A stretch of DNA of 64,000 nt. It comes from Paenalcaligenes hominis. Lineage in GTDB: Bacteria; Pseudomonadota; Gammaproteobacteria; Burkholderiales; Burkholderiaceae_B. Below, one piece after another: positions 19,355-29,237 of the stretch. The translations under genes were made by a program, and so were the position numbers. The stretch's first letter is position 1. Each line of letters starts with the position of its first letter. A model generated the notes under the pieces. That model was not told where the DNA came from. It searched no databases and saw only the letters and a program-made list of their open reading frames with translations. The stretch covers positions 62,001 through 126,000 of the forward strand of contig NZ_JAATIZ010000005.1 in the NCBI RefSeq assembly GCF_011927625.1. Direction: 5' to 3'.

Positions 19355-20989
19355 CTAAGGCACCGCTTTAACTTTGACATAACGGCCTGGTGCAGGCTCG
19401 ATTTCTGGGTAGGCGGCATGGCCAAGCTGTTTTGGCGCCGCCATTTTTTCACCTGCTTTAGTACTGAGCCATTGAATCCAATCGGGCCACCAGCTTCCTG
19501 TATGCTGTTTTGCATTTTCTTGCCATCGGTTAGCTAAGCCAGGAAATACCGTAGGGGTATCTGGAGTGTAAGCCCAATAATAACGACGATTTTGAGCAGG
19601 TGGATTAATTACACCCGCTATATGCCCTGAGGCCCCCAGCACAAAACGCTCTACAGAAGGTAATAATTGCGTACTGGCATAAGCAGTACGCCAAGGCACA
19701 ATATGATCGTCTTCAGAGGCAAAGATATACACTGGCACATCTAAACGACTTAGATCAATCGGGTATCCGTCTACTTGCACTTTGCCATGCAAACGTAAAT
19801 TGTTTTCTAAATACGTATTGCGGAAGTACCAAGTGAAAAAAGGCCCTGGTAAATTTGTGCTATCGGCATTCCAAAACAAAATATCAAAAGGAGGAGGCGT
19901 TTTGCCCTGCAGGTAATTGCTAGCCACGTAATTCCACACTAACTCGGAGGGTCGTAAAAAGGAAAATGTGGTGGCTAAATCGCTGCCAAGCATTAAGCGC
20001 GTTGCCGCAAGTTGGTACTCGCGTAACAAGGCCAATGTTTCATCAACAAATACGCTTAAGACCCCCACATCATGGAAGTCCAACATGGCGGTTAATAGGG
20101 TCAAGCTTGCAGCGGGGGCCTCGCCTTTTGCCTGAGCTAAGCTTAGGGCTGATGCTAGCATTGTGCCCCCTACACAAAACCCTAACGTATTGAGCTGTTT
20201 TTGATTGCTGACCTGTTGGGCGACCTGCAATGCCGTCAAAATACCATGCTGTAGGTAGTCGCCCCAACTCGCATCTAAAATGCCATCGGTATCGTTTTGA
20301 AGTGGGTTGCGCCAAGAAATTAAAAATACTTGCATTCCCTGCTGAAGTGCATAGCGCACAAAGGAATTTTCAGGCTGTAAATCAAGTATGTAATATTTAT
20401 TTATATTGGGCGGAACAATGAATAAAGGCGTGCTATAGACGTTTTCAGTTTGTGGTGTGTATTGAATTAATTGTAATAATTCGTTTTCGTAGATCACAGC
20501 ACCGGGAGTGACAGCGATATTTTCGCCTAATGCAAATTTTGTTTCATCGGTCTGCAGCATGCGCCCCTTTTGCAGGTCGCGCAAAAAATGCTGAGCGCCT
20601 TGGAGCAAGCTTTGACCTTGAGTTTGCACCGCCTCGTTTAAGGCTTCCGGATTAGAAAAAAGGTAATTGGCTGGATTAATGGCCTCGGCCCATTGCATTA
20701 ATGCAAAAGCTAATCGCTCTTGAGCCTGAGGGTGCAGGTCAAACGCGTGCACCATTCGGTTTAATGTTTCGGTATATAAATGCCATAAATGGGCATTAAT
20801 TAGAGCCGTCTGGTTTTCCTGCCAAGCCTGATGTTTAAAACGACGATGCGGTACAGGCCCTAATGCCCCCTGTTGCGCTTGCCGATGAAGCGCATGCCAA
20901 CTTTCTAAAAAGTCGGCCTGAATCTCTTTTAAAACAGTTTGATTAATAAAAGAGAAACTTGGCCATTCATTTGTTGTATTACTTTGCAT
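19355..20989 (-). CDS. phaC: Class I poly(3-hydroxyalkanoate) synthase PhaC
   Basis: PhaC polymerises (R)-3-hydroxyacyl-CoA into PHA at granule surfaces. The 544-residue product has an N-terminal PhaC_N domain (about 50-220) and an alpha/beta hydrolase catalytic domain. The lipase-like box is GFCVGGT with the nucleophile Cys272. Asp428 lies in ASEDDHIVPW and His456 in GASGHIAGV, completing the catalytic triad. The length is slightly short of the roughly 590 residues of the Cupriavidus enzyme, mainly at the N-terminus. It is the first gene of phaC-phaB-phaR. The cluster lacks phaA and a phasin gene. Confidence 0.96.
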   Translation of the reverse strand: MQSNTTNEWPSFSFINQTVLKEIQADFLESWHALHRQAQQGALGPVPHRRFKHQAWQENQTALINAHLWHLYTETLNRMVHAFDLHPQAQERLAFALMQWAEAINPANYLFSNPEALNEAVQTQGQSLLQGAQHFLRDLQKGRMLQTDETKFALGENIAVTPGAVIYENELLQLIQYTPQTENVYSTPLFIVPPNINKYYILDLQPENSFVRYALQQGMQVFLISWRNPLQNDTDGILDASWGDYLQHGILTALQVAQQVSNQKQLNTLGFCVGGTMLASALSLAQAKGEAPAASLTLLTAMLDFHDVGVLSVFVDETLALLREYQLAATRLMLGSDLATTFSFLRPSELVWNYVASNYLQGKTPPPFDILFWNADSTNLPGPFFTWYFRNTYLENNLRLHGKVQVDGYPIDLSRLDVPVYIFASEDDHIVPWRTAYASTQLLPSVERFVLGASGHIAGVINPPAQNRRYYWAYTPDTPTVFPGLANRWQENAKQHTGSWWPDWIQWLSTKAGEKMAAPKQLGHAAYPEIEPAPGRYVKVKAVP

Positions 20990-21090
20990 GCGGCACCTAA
21001 TCAGATTAAATAAATCAAAAAGCTGTACCTTTATTATTACTTAATGTAATCATTTTTCAGCTAGAGTGCCAGTAGCAAGCAATTATCTTA

Positions 21091-21855
21091 TTATCCTAAC
21101 CATGCAATTGTCGCTATTCTACCTGTAAGATTGTGACGTCTATATGAATAATAGTTTTCTGTTTCTGCATAGGTACAGGCATGACTTACATGTACCTGCA
21201 TTGTAGAATCACACTGGTTTAATAAATAGCGGGCGATACGCGGAAGATCAGCCCAGTAACGTTGGCTAGCCTGATCATAAATAAAATAAGCCGCTAAATC
21301 CGTATTCACGTGCAAAAAAGTCTCGTAGACCTCTGCGCCTACCTCAAAATGGGCTTGGCTAATTGCTGGACCAATCCAGGCACGCCACTGGGCTGATGAG
21401 TCACATTGACTTTGCAACTGTGTAAACAAGCGTTGTAGCACCCCGCCTGCTAGCCCGCGCCATCCGGCATGAGCTACACCAATGACTTGTGCGCGGTGAT
21501 CGGTAATCACAACGGGCAAACAATCCGCAGTCAAAATAGCCAAGACCGTGTTTTTTTGATCAGTCCACATTGCATCGGCACGGGGTGCATCGTGCCACGC
21601 CGCCTCATGCGCGCCAGCGCCAGTGGCATAGTACAAATCCGTACCATGTACCTGCTGCACCCAATGGGGGGTATTGGGTAGATGAGATCTAAGCAAAGCC
21701 CGATTCTGTGCCACATGAATCGGGTTATCCCCACAGTGCTGACCTAAATTTAAACCACGCCATGGTCCCTGGCTATATCCCCCAGCTATCTGAGTCGTGA
21801 AATAGTGCACACCGGGCCACGTTGGGCCAGTTAAGGTTGCGAGGGATTTTTCCAT
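21091..21855 (-). CDS. pgeF: Peptidoglycan editing factor PgeF / multicopper polyphenol oxidase family (YfiH)
   Basis: Members of this family (laccase domain, YfiH) were linked in E. coli to removal of wrongly incorporated L-Ser from peptidoglycan precursors, and family members also show purine nucleoside phosphorylase or laccase activity in vitro. The 254-residue product has the signatures GGYSQGPWRGLNLGQHCGDNP, QVHGTD, ADAMWTDQ, LTADCLPVVI, HAGWRGLAGGVL and WIGPAISQAHFEVG; the conserved metal-binding His and Cys residues sit in the HGTD, DCLP and HAGW segments. It ends RRHNLTGRIATIAWLG. Its start overlaps the rluD 3' end by 25 bases, the common rluD-pgeF coupling. Confidence 0.9.
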   Translation of the reverse strand: MEKSLATLTGPTWPGVHYFTTQIAGGYSQGPWRGLNLGQHCGDNPIHVAQNRALLRSHLPNTPHWVQQVHGTDLYYATGAGAHEAAWHDAPRADAMWTDQKNTVLAILTADCLPVVITDHRAQVIGVAHAGWRGLAGGVLQRLFTQLQSQCDSSAQWRAWIGPAISQAHFEVGAEVYETFLHVNTDLAAYFIYDQASQRYWADLPRIARYLLNQCDSTMQVHVSHACTYAETENYYSYRRHNLTGRIATIAWLG

Positions 21856-22796
21856 TCAATTTGCTCGTAGACAGCTTGGAAATCTGCAGGAGCCTCGGCA
21901 TCAACACGCACAGGCGATTCCGTAGCGGGGTCAATAAACTGTAAAGCCCGTGCATGGAGCATTTGTCGCGCTGCTCCCGCTAATGGTTTGCCCCCATAAA
22001 TCTCATCGCCCAATAAAGGATGATTTTGGCTGCTTAAATGCACTCGAATTTGATGAGTACGCCCTGTTTCTAAACGGCATTGCACATAACTCACAGCAAT
22101 GCCCCTATCAAAGAGGCCCTGATTTAAGACCTCATAATGGGTTTTAGCATGACGCGGGGCAATAGCGTTTTGTGTGGCCATGCGCACAGGAACGCGTGCA
22201 TCGCGCCCTACGGCTAAATCTATGGTGCCTGAGCCATATAAAAAGCCGTGGCATAGAGCAATGTATTCACGCAGTACAGAGCGTTCTTGTAATTGACGCA
22301 CCAGATGCGTTTGGGCTTGTTCGGTGAGCGCCACCACCATTAAGCCAGAGGTGTCTTTATCTAACCGATGTACGATACCGGCTCGTGCGACATGGGTCAG
22401 TTGGGGAAAATGATGCAGCAACCCATTTAATAATGTGCCCGTCCAGTTGCCTGCCCCAGGGTGCGTAACTAGCCCTGCAGGCTTGTTAATCACTACCCAA
22501 TGCGGGGACTGAGCCACAATATGTAAGGGAATGTCTTCAGCCTCGTACGCTAGCTCTTCGGGTCGAGCCTGAGGGTGAACTAACAAAACATCGCCTGGCA
22601 TCACCATATGTCGGGTACGTACTGACTGCCCATTTACCAAAACATGGCCAGATTCAATCCACGCTTGGATACGGCTACGGGAATGCTCGGGCAGCAATTG
22701 CGCAACTGTTTTATCTAAACGCTCAGGCAAGGCGCTTAGGGGAACTCTAAACTCGAGTTCCGGTGAGTTTTCTGTATTATGTGGGGCTGAATTCAT
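21831..22796 (-). CDS. rluD: 23S rRNA pseudouridine synthase RluD
   Basis: RluD makes pseudouridines 1911, 1915 and 1917 in helix 69 of 23S rRNA, important for ribosome function. The 321-residue product has an N-terminal S4 domain (about 22-85, RLDKTVAQLLPEHSRSRIQAWI, VLVNG) and the RluA-family catalytic domain. The active-site motif is HRLDKDTSGLMVVA with Asp146 expected as nucleophile. Further family motifs are INKPAGLVTHPGAG, GRTHQIRVHL and HALDGEI-like HPLLGDEIYGG. It is divergent from bamD, another conserved arrangement in proteobacteria (bamD-rluD-pgeF). Confidence 0.95.
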   Translation of the reverse strand: MNSAPHNTENSPELEFRVPLSALPERLDKTVAQLLPEHSRSRIQAWIESGHVLVNGQSVRTRHMVMPGDVLLVHPQARPEELAYEAEDIPLHIVAQSPHWVVINKPAGLVTHPGAGNWTGTLLNGLLHHFPQLTHVARAGIVHRLDKDTSGLMVVALTEQAQTHLVRQLQERSVLREYIALCHGFLYGSGTIDLAVGRDARVPVRMATQNAIAPRHAKTHYEVLNQGLFDRGIAVSYVQCRLETGRTHQIRVHLSSQNHPLLGDEIYGGKPLAGAARQMLHARALQFIDPATESPVRVDAEAPADFQAVYEQIEWKNPSQP

Positions 22797-22957
22797 GATA
22801 AAACCTTAAGGATGAGGTTAAATTTTGACATAGCTTAGGGCGCACTGTACAGAATGACTAGCCTAGATTACCAATAGGCATTTAAAATGCGCTATTCTTA
22901 GTGCTATTGTTTTATTCAATTAGACTTAACCGTTTGCAAACCGCAAAGGATGTTCTT

Positions 22958-23803
22958 GTGACGCGCTTATTTTCCACTTTGACTCAACTTCCTGCTACTC
23001 GACGTCTAGTACGTACTTTCTCTATTGCATGTGCTTGCCTAGTTTTAGCAGCATGTGGCTCAGTCAAAACCACTGTAGACCCCACTTCTGGCTGGACCGC
23101 CGAGCGCCTCTATCAAGACGCTCGTCAGGAAATAAGTGCTCGAAACTGGTCTGCTGCCCGTACACGACTTGAGTCCATCGAAGCGCGCTATCCTTTTGGT
23201 GTGTATGCCCAACAATCCCTCATCGACCAAGCCTACATTAACTGGAAAGACGAAGAACCAGAAAAGGCCTTAGCTGCTATCGATCGTTTCCAAAAGCAAT
23301 ACCCGAATCATCCTGGTAGCGATTACATGCTGTATTTGAAAGGGTTAATTTCATTTACCCCCCCTAGTGCTGCACTCATGCGTTTTACGCGCCAAGATCC
23401 TAGCGAGCGCGACCCAAAAGGGTTAACTGAGTCCTATCAAGCCTTCACCCAGCTCATCGAACAATACCCAGAAAGCCGCTATGCCAATGACGCTCGCCTA
23501 CGTGCCAGCTGGTTAGTCAACACCATTGCTGAAAACGAGGTACACGTTGCCGAATACTATTACTCACGCAACGCCTACGTAGCGGCTATTAACCGCGCCC
23601 AACGGGTTATTACTGATTTCGAAGGCGTACCCGTCGCCGAGCGCGCGCTCTACATTATGTATTTGTCTTACGATAAACTGGGTAAAACAGATTTACGCGA
23701 TGACACCAAGCGCGTCTTAGATCAAAACTTTCCCAATTCCACTTATTATAAAAATGGCCTAAAAGACAAGAAAAACATGTGGAACCCAATTAACTGGTTC
23801 TAG
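22958..23803 (+). CDS. bamD: Outer membrane protein assembly factor BamD
   Basis: BamD is an essential lipoprotein of the BAM complex that folds beta-barrel proteins into the outer membrane. The reading frame is open further upstream, but GTG at 22958 is the likely start: AAAGGA lies seven bases before it. This gives 281 residues with a basic N-terminus, a hydrophobic stretch and the lipobox LAAC. The mature part is a run of TPR repeats (TAERLYQDARQEISARNWSAARTRLESIEARYPFG; AIDRFQKQYPNHPGSDYMLYLKGL). The length and repeats match the family. A bidirectional terminator separates it from the convergent helicase gene. Confidence 0.95.
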   Translation: MTRLFSTLTQLPATRRLVRTFSIACACLVLAACGSVKTTVDPTSGWTAERLYQDARQEISARNWSAARTRLESIEARYPFGVYAQQSLIDQAYINWKDEEPEKALAAIDRFQKQYPNHPGSDYMLYLKGLISFTPPSAALMRFTRQDPSERDPKGLTESYQAFTQLIEQYPESRYANDARLRASWLVNTIAENEVHVAEYYYSRNAYVAAINRAQRVITDFEGVPVAERALYIMYLSYDKLGKTDLRDDTKRVLDQNFPNSTYYKNGLKDKKNMWNPINWF

Positions 23804-23816
23804 GTGTTGGTCTATA

Positions 23817-23846
23817 AAAAAAGCTCACCATAAGGTGAGCTTTTTT
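23817..23846. terminator. Bidirectional terminator between bamD and the dinG-family gene
   Basis: AAAAAAGCTCACC (23817-23829), loop ATAA and GGTGAGCTTTTTT (23834-23846) form a 13-bp stem with A- and T-runs on both sides, serving two convergent genes. Confidence 0.9.
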
Positions 23847-23868
23847 ATTGCCTTAAGGGTTGAGCTTG

Positions 23869-25884
23869 CTAAGCCTTGTCATGCTTTTTATTTTGATAAA
23901 ACTGTAATGCCTGCTGAGCATTGCGTGTACGCGTAAACGGAGGCAGCCCACGCCACAGCACTTTGCCATAGGGCTTTTCCACCAACCGGGCATCGCCCAT
24001 AACAAGCACACCCCAATCTTTTTCTGTACGAATAAGCCGCCCTGCCCCCTGCTTTAATGCAATAGCTGCCTCGGGTAGCTGATACTCAATGAACGGATTG
24101 CCGCCCCGGTCTCTGCAGGCTTTAATCCGTGCCTCAAGCACAGGGTCATCAGGTGGCGCAAAAGGGAGCTTATCAATGGCGACTACGGTTAAAGCATCAC
24201 CTGGCACATCAATTCCCTCCCAGAAGCTTGCACTTCCCACCAAAATGGCATTGGCTTTAGAGCGAAAATCATGCAATAGCACTTGGCGTGAACGTTCACC
24301 CTGACGCATCACTAAACGTTTTAGCCCCAAGCGTTTGACTTGCTCTTCGATTAGGTCAGCCATTACGTCTACACCGCGTAGGGTGGTACTAAGCACTAAC
24401 ACGCCCCCCTGAGCCTTTTCAATAAATGGAACCAACTGCTCGATGAACTTAGGGTAAAACTCGGCGCTTGAGCTAACTGGCAACTGTTGTGGCACATACA
24501 GCAAAGCTTGCTCTGGGTAATTGAATGGAGAAGGCCAAACCTCTACCCGCGCCTCCCAGAGCCCTAACTGGTGCACAAAATGATTAAAATTTCCGTGCAC
24601 AGATAGGGTAGCTGAGGTGAAAATCCAGCTTTGATCTTCGCCTTTATAGCGTGAGAAAATTTGTGCCACCGATAAGGGAGCGCGATGCAAGCGTAAGTAT
24701 GTAGCACCGTGCTCTACCCAGCGTACCGACTCTTGTTCTAGCTGCTGGATAGTGGCGGAATCCGCCCCAGGCAAGGTCGCATTTTTGCCGTTACGGTCTG
24801 GCTGAGTCCACACAAACAACTGAGCGCGCAATTGCAATGCCGTTTTATAAGCAGCGGCTAAATCGGGATGGTGCTCTTTGAGTAAATCCAAAAGCTTAAT
24901 GAGCTTGTCTAGCCGATCTAAGAGGGCTTCTAGCGATTCATCAAACGCTGCTGCATTGGGTAAATCATGAAAGGTGCTTTTCTGCCCCGACAACTGTTGA
25001 ATCGGCGCGGCTTGGAGTCGTAAATCGTGTACGCATTGGCGTAATGTGCCTGCGACTGCGCTCCAGTCGGCCGTGCCTTTAGCATGAGCTAGGCCAGCTG
25101 CCTCGACCAAATGCGCTAAATCGTTCACCTGATGCATAGAAACCGTCGTGCCTAGGAAACGTGTGGCCACATCAGGTAATTGATGTGCTTCATCAAATAC
25201 CACCACGTCTACCTCTGGTAACAGGTCGGTGATGCCTTCTTCGCGCAAAGCCAGATCTGCCATAAATAGCGCATGGTTAACCACGACAATATCGGCTTCC
25301 TGCGCTTTGCGCCGGGCTTTGAGCACAAAACATTCATTGATATAGGGGCAGTCTTGACCTAAGCAGCTTTCGCGCGTTGAGGTGACCCGATGCCAAATAG
25401 GGGCGTCTTCGGGTATTTCGGCTAAGTCACTTTTATCGCCTGTTTTACTGCGCTCGATGAATTGCTGAATAATACGGATCTGTTCGACTTCTTGTTTGGA
25501 ACTAAAACCACGCTCGTCGTTTTCGTATTTCTCGAAATAATAATGGCATGCGTAATTGCCGCGCCCTTTTAGTAAGGCCACGTTTAACGACATCGAGAGG
25601 GCTTTGCGCAAGTGAGGTAGATCGCGCTTAAAGAGCTGATCTTGTAAGGTGCGCGTGCCAGTTGAAACCAAGGCTTTACGACCACTTAAAAACAAAGGGA
25701 CCAAATAGGCCCATGTTTTACCTGTACCCGTGCCGGCCTCGGCAACCAACACCGAGGGGGTTTCCACTGCTTCTTGGATAGAACGCGCTAGCTCTAGTTG
25801 CTGCTGTCGTAAAAAGTAGTGGGAAACGGATGCGGCTAATGGACCGTCGTTGGCAAAGACCTGGTCAAGTTCCTGCAAAAGCAT
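23869..25884 (-). CDS. dinG: ATP-dependent DNA helicase, DinG/YoaA family
   Basis: This is an XPD-like superfamily 2 helicase with an iron-sulfur cluster, acting in DNA repair and resolution of R-loops or damaged forks. Visible motifs in the 671-residue product are Walker A AEAGTGTGKTW (residues about 49-59), four Cys suited to a 4Fe-4S cluster (one in NYACHYYFEKY and three in CLGQDCPYINEC), a DEAH box in VFDEAHQLPD, motif IV-VI elements FTSATLSVHGNFNHF, LVGSASFWEGIDVPG and QGAGRLIRTEKDWG. Similarity is closest to the YoaA/DinG branch without an exonuclease domain; which of the two is uncertain. It is convergent with bamD and divergent from tex. Confidence 0.88.
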   Translation of the reverse strand: MLLQELDQVFANDGPLAASVSHYFLRQQQLELARSIQEAVETPSVLVAEAGTGTGKTWAYLVPLFLSGRKALVSTGTRTLQDQLFKRDLPHLRKALSMSLNVALLKGRGNYACHYYFEKYENDERGFSSKQEVEQIRIIQQFIERSKTGDKSDLAEIPEDAPIWHRVTSTRESCLGQDCPYINECFVLKARRKAQEADIVVVNHALFMADLALREEGITDLLPEVDVVVFDEAHQLPDVATRFLGTTVSMHQVNDLAHLVEAAGLAHAKGTADWSAVAGTLRQCVHDLRLQAAPIQQLSGQKSTFHDLPNAAAFDESLEALLDRLDKLIKLLDLLKEHHPDLAAAYKTALQLRAQLFVWTQPDRNGKNATLPGADSATIQQLEQESVRWVEHGATYLRLHRAPLSVAQIFSRYKGEDQSWIFTSATLSVHGNFNHFVHQLGLWEARVEVWPSPFNYPEQALLYVPQQLPVSSSAEFYPKFIEQLVPFIEKAQGGVLVLSTTLRGVDVMADLIEEQVKRLGLKRLVMRQGERSRQVLLHDFRSKANAILVGSASFWEGIDVPGDALTVVAIDKLPFAPPDDPVLEARIKACRDRGGNPFIEYQLPEAAIALKQGAGRLIRTEKDWGVLVMGDARLVEKPYGKVLWRGLPPFTRTRNAQQALQFYQNKKHDKA

Positions 25885-26016
25885 GGTGAGGAGAGAAAGT
25901 GATTAAGGATAAAGAATCGATAAAAGGCTTATCGTGGCTTTGGAATCATACTACACTGCTACACTTATGTTGCATAGGAAGCGCCTGTTTCTTTCTCGCT
26001 TTATTTTCAAAATACC

Positions 26017-28359
26017 ATGACAAATACCTCTACCATCGACTCTGCCCGTTTACTTCACCAACTTGCTGAAGAACTTGCTATTCGCCCAGCCCAAGCCTCT
26101 GCCGCGGTTGATTTACTTGACGATGGCGCCACGGTGCCTTTTATTGCGCGTTACCGCAAAGAAGCCACAGGCGGTTTGGATGATGCTGTATTACGTGATC
26201 TAGAGGTTCGTTTGCTGTATTTGCGCGACTTAGAAAGTCGACGTCTTGCCATTTTAGAAAGCATTGAGTCACAAGAAAAACTCACCCCCGAGCTAAAAAC
26301 AGAGATTCTTGAAGCCAATACTAAACAGCGTCTTGAAGACTTATACGCCCCGTATAAACCCAAGCGCCGTACACGTGCTCAAATTGCTCTTGAAGCAGGC
26401 TTAGATGCCCTAGTCAGTGCTATTTTGGCTGATCCGCAATGCGATCCTTTGTCTTTGGCTGAGCAGTATGTGAACGCGGAAGCAGGCTTTGATGAGCCAA
26501 AAAAGGCATTAGATGGCGCACGCGAAATTTTAGCGCAACGCTTTGCCGAAGATGCCCATGTGCTAGAGAACTTGCGTAGCTACCTCTGGCAGCACGGCTT
26601 GCTTTATGCTTCAGTCATGGAAGGCAAAGAGCAAGAAGGCGATAAGTTCAGAGACTGGTTTGAGTTTTCTGAGCGACTTCAAACCCTGCCCTCGCACCGT
26701 GTGCTGGCTTTATTACGTGGACGACAACAGGGTATTTTGAATTTACGTTTAGGTTTAAGCGAGGAAATGGAGGCTTTACAGCCGCACCCGTGTATCGAGC
26801 GGTTAATAAAACTGGTGAATATCCCTGCTGACTTTAGCGTAGAGGCTAGCCCACAACGCAAGTGGTTGGCCGAGGTCAGTCGCATTGCGTGGCGCGTCAA
26901 ACTGCTGACGGCCTTTGAAACTGAACTGATTGGCCGGTTACGCGAGGAAGCAGAAACCGAAGCCACCCGTGTTTTTGCTGCGAATTTACGCGATTTACTC
27001 CTCAGTGCCCCAGCAGGCAACAAGCGGGTTTTAGGCTTAGACCCGGGTATTCGCACAGGGGTAAAAGTCGCGGCTATTGATGAAACAGGAAAAGTGATTG
27101 CTACGGATACGGTTTACCCTTTTGGTGGCCGAAAAGATGTTCAGGGTACACAACGTACGCTAGCGCAGTTAATCCGTCAGCATCACCTTGAACTTATTGC
27201 GATCGGCAACGGCACTGCCTCACGTGAAACCGAACAGCTTGTTAAAGAGCTATTAACTTCGCAGTCTGATTTATCTCAGGTCCAACACATTGTGGTATCC
27301 GAAGCCGGCGCATCGGTCTACTCTGCTTCCGAGCTCGCTAGTCAAGAGTTCCCCGATCTGGATGTTAGCCTGCGCGGTGCCGTCTCTATTGCACGTCGTC
27401 TTCAAGACCCCCTAGCTGAACTCGTTAAAATCGACCCTAAAGCGATTGGGGTGGGTCAATACCAACATGATGTGAACCAGCGAGAGCTTGAACGATCGCT
27501 TGACGCGGTCGTTGAGGACTGTGTAAACGCGGTGGGGGTAGATGTGAACACGGCCTCTTCTGCGTTATTAGCCCGTGTTTCAGGCCTCAACAAAACACTA
27601 GCAGAAAATATTGTGGAATGGCGGGACGAGTTTGGTGCTTTTCCTGACCGCCAGACCTTATTAAAAGTAAAACGGTTTGGTCCTAAAACCTTTGAGCAGG
27701 CTGCCGGTTTTCTACGCATCTTAAACGGCACCAACCCCCTAGATGCTTCAGCTGTACACCCAGAGGCCTACCCAGTGGCTCAACAAATTTTGCAAAAAGC
27801 TGCAGCCTCTGCTGCAGAGGTAATTGGTAAGACCAATGCGTTAAAAGGGTTATCACCCAATGACTTTATCAACGAACAGTTTGGTTTACCGACCGTGCAA
27901 GATATTTTTATTGAATTAGAGCGGCCTGGCCGTGACCCGCGGCCCGAGTTCAAAACCGTGCAATTTTTGGAAGGGGTAACGGAAATCAAAGACTTACGTG
28001 TAGGCATGGTGCTCGAAGGCGTCGTCAGTAATGTGGCCAACTTTGGTGCTTTTGTAGATATTGGCGTACACCAAGACGGTTTGGTGCATATCTCGGCCTT
28101 ATCCAATAAGTTTGTATCGGATCCACGTGAGGTCGTGCGTGTGGGGCAAACCGTCCAAGTCAAAGTACTGGAAGTCGATGAGGCTCGTAAACGGATTAGC
28201 CTAACCATGCGCTTAGATGAGCCGGCAGCCCCCACAAGAAAAAACGCTAACCCTAACCCCAAAGCATCGCGCCCTGCGCGCTCTGAACGCACTGAACGCA
28301 AAGCACCCGATGCCGATAACAATGCCATGGCAGCCGCTTTTGCCAAGCTAAAACGTTAA
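26017..28359 (+). CDS. tex: Transcription accessory protein Tex
   Basis: Tex is a nucleic-acid-binding protein related to eukaryotic Spt6 and linked to transcription and virulence gene expression. The 780-residue product has the N-terminal Tex helical region (1-200, [19 protein letters not shown]), a YqgF/RNase H-like domain with [16 protein letters not shown], helix-hairpin-helix elements (about 495-570, [35 protein letters not shown]) and an S1 RNA-binding domain (about 655-725, [31 protein letters not shown]). A charged tail follows. It starts at the ATG at 26017, is divergent from the helicase gene and lies 11 bases before tyrA. Confidence 0.96.
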   Translation: MTNTSTIDSARLLHQLAEELAIRPAQASAAVDLLDDGATVPFIARYRKEATGGLDDAVLRDLEVRLLYLRDLESRRLAILESIESQEKLTPELKTEILEANTKQRLEDLYAPYKPKRRTRAQIALEAGLDALVSAILADPQCDPLSLAEQYVNAEAGFDEPKKALDGAREILAQRFAEDAHVLENLRSYLWQHGLLYASVMEGKEQEGDKFRDWFEFSERLQTLPSHRVLALLRGRQQGILNLRLGLSEEMEALQPHPCIERLIKLVNIPADFSVEASPQRKWLAEVSRIAWRVKLLTAFETELIGRLREEAETEATRVFAANLRDLLLSAPAGNKRVLGLDPGIRTGVKVAAIDETGKVIATDTVYPFGGRKDVQGTQRTLAQLIRQHHLELIAIGNGTASRETEQLVKELLTSQSDLSQVQHIVVSEAGASVYSASELASQEFPDLDVSLRGAVSIARRLQDPLAELVKIDPKAIGVGQYQHDVNQRELERSLDAVVEDCVNAVGVDVNTASSALLARVSGLNKTLAENIVEWRDEFGAFPDRQTLLKVKRFGPKTFEQAAGFLRILNGTNPLDASAVHPEAYPVAQQILQKAAASAAEVIGKTNALKGLSPNDFINEQFGLPTVQDIFIELERPGRDPRPEFKTVQFLEGVTEIKDLRVGMVLEGVVSNVANFGAFVDIGVHQDGLVHISALSNKFVSDPREVVRVGQTVQVKVLEVDEARKRISLTMRLDEPAAPTRKNANPNPKASRPARSERTERKAPDADNNAMAAAFAKLKR

Positions 28360-28370
28360 GAGTTATTCCC

Positions 28371-29237
28371 ATGCATTTGGCATTACTCGGATGTGGCTTG
28401 ATGGGTGGCTCATTTGCTTTAGCCGCTTTGCGCTCTGGCCTAGTCACTAAGGTGACGGGTTACTCTGTGCCACAGCATTCGGCAGAGCACTTTTTACAAC
28501 AAGGCGTCATCCATCAAATGGCCACGAGTGCTGCGGCAGCGGTACAAAAAGCCGATGTGGTGTTGATTGCCACACCAGTGGCCGCCATCCCTGTTGTGCT
28601 GCAACAGATTGCCCCGGCTCTACCTCAGCATTGCTTGATTATGGATGTGGGCAGTACTAAACGCAGCGTACAACGCGCTGCTAAAAAGATATTAGGCGCC
28701 CATGCCCGGTTTTTTGTACCGACTCACCCTATTGCAGGCAAGGAACAAGCTGGCCATGCCGAGCCCCGGGCTACACTGTATCAGGACAAAACAGTAGTGC
28801 TTTGCCCCGATGCAGACACCGACTCACACGCGCTGGCTCTAGCGCATCAGCTTTGGCAACATGCCGGTGCCCGTACGACTGAACTCAGTGCTGCGGCCCA
28901 TGATAGAGGCTTAGCTGCTGTCAGCCACCTGCCCCATTTGGTGGCATTTGCCTATATGGATGCGTTATTAAACCAACCCGATCACACAGCGCTCTTAGAT
29001 TTAGGCGGTCCTGGATTTAGGGACTTTTCACGCATCGCAGGCTGTGAAGCCAGTATTTGGCGTGATATTTTAATTGATAATCAAGATGAGGTTCTGCCGC
29101 TTTTAAATGCTGTACGCCAGTCCCTAGATCACCTCGAAGCACTTATTACACAATCCCAACCTGATGTGCTGGAGCCGGTTTTGCAACGAGCCAGTCAAGC
29201 ACGGATTCATTGGAAAAAGGAGAAAAACAATGTTTAA
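28371..29237 (+). CDS. tyrA: Prephenate dehydrogenase TyrA
   Basis: TyrA oxidatively decarboxylates prephenate to 4-hydroxyphenylpyruvate in tyrosine synthesis. The 288-residue product begins MHLALLGCGLMGGSFALAALRSG, a Rossmann nucleotide-binding motif (GCGLMGGS). DVGSTKRSVQ, PTHPIAGKEQAGH (including the catalytic His of the HPIAG motif) and SHLPHLVAFA are further signatures. It is a monofunctional form without chorismate mutase or ACT domains. It follows tex by 11 bases, and its 3' end overlaps the following binding-protein gene by eight bases. Confidence 0.94.
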   Translation: MHLALLGCGLMGGSFALAALRSGLVTKVTGYSVPQHSAEHFLQQGVIHQMATSAAAAVQKADVVLIATPVAAIPVVLQQIAPALPQHCLIMDVGSTKRSVQRAAKKILGAHARFFVPTHPIAGKEQAGHAEPRATLYQDKTVVLCPDADTDSHALALAHQLWQHAGARTTELSAAAHDRGLAAVSHLPHLVAFAYMDALLNQPDHTALLDLGGPGFRDFSRIAGCEASIWRDILIDNQDEVLPLLNAVRQSLDHLEALITQSQPDVLEPVLQRASQARIHWKKEKNNV

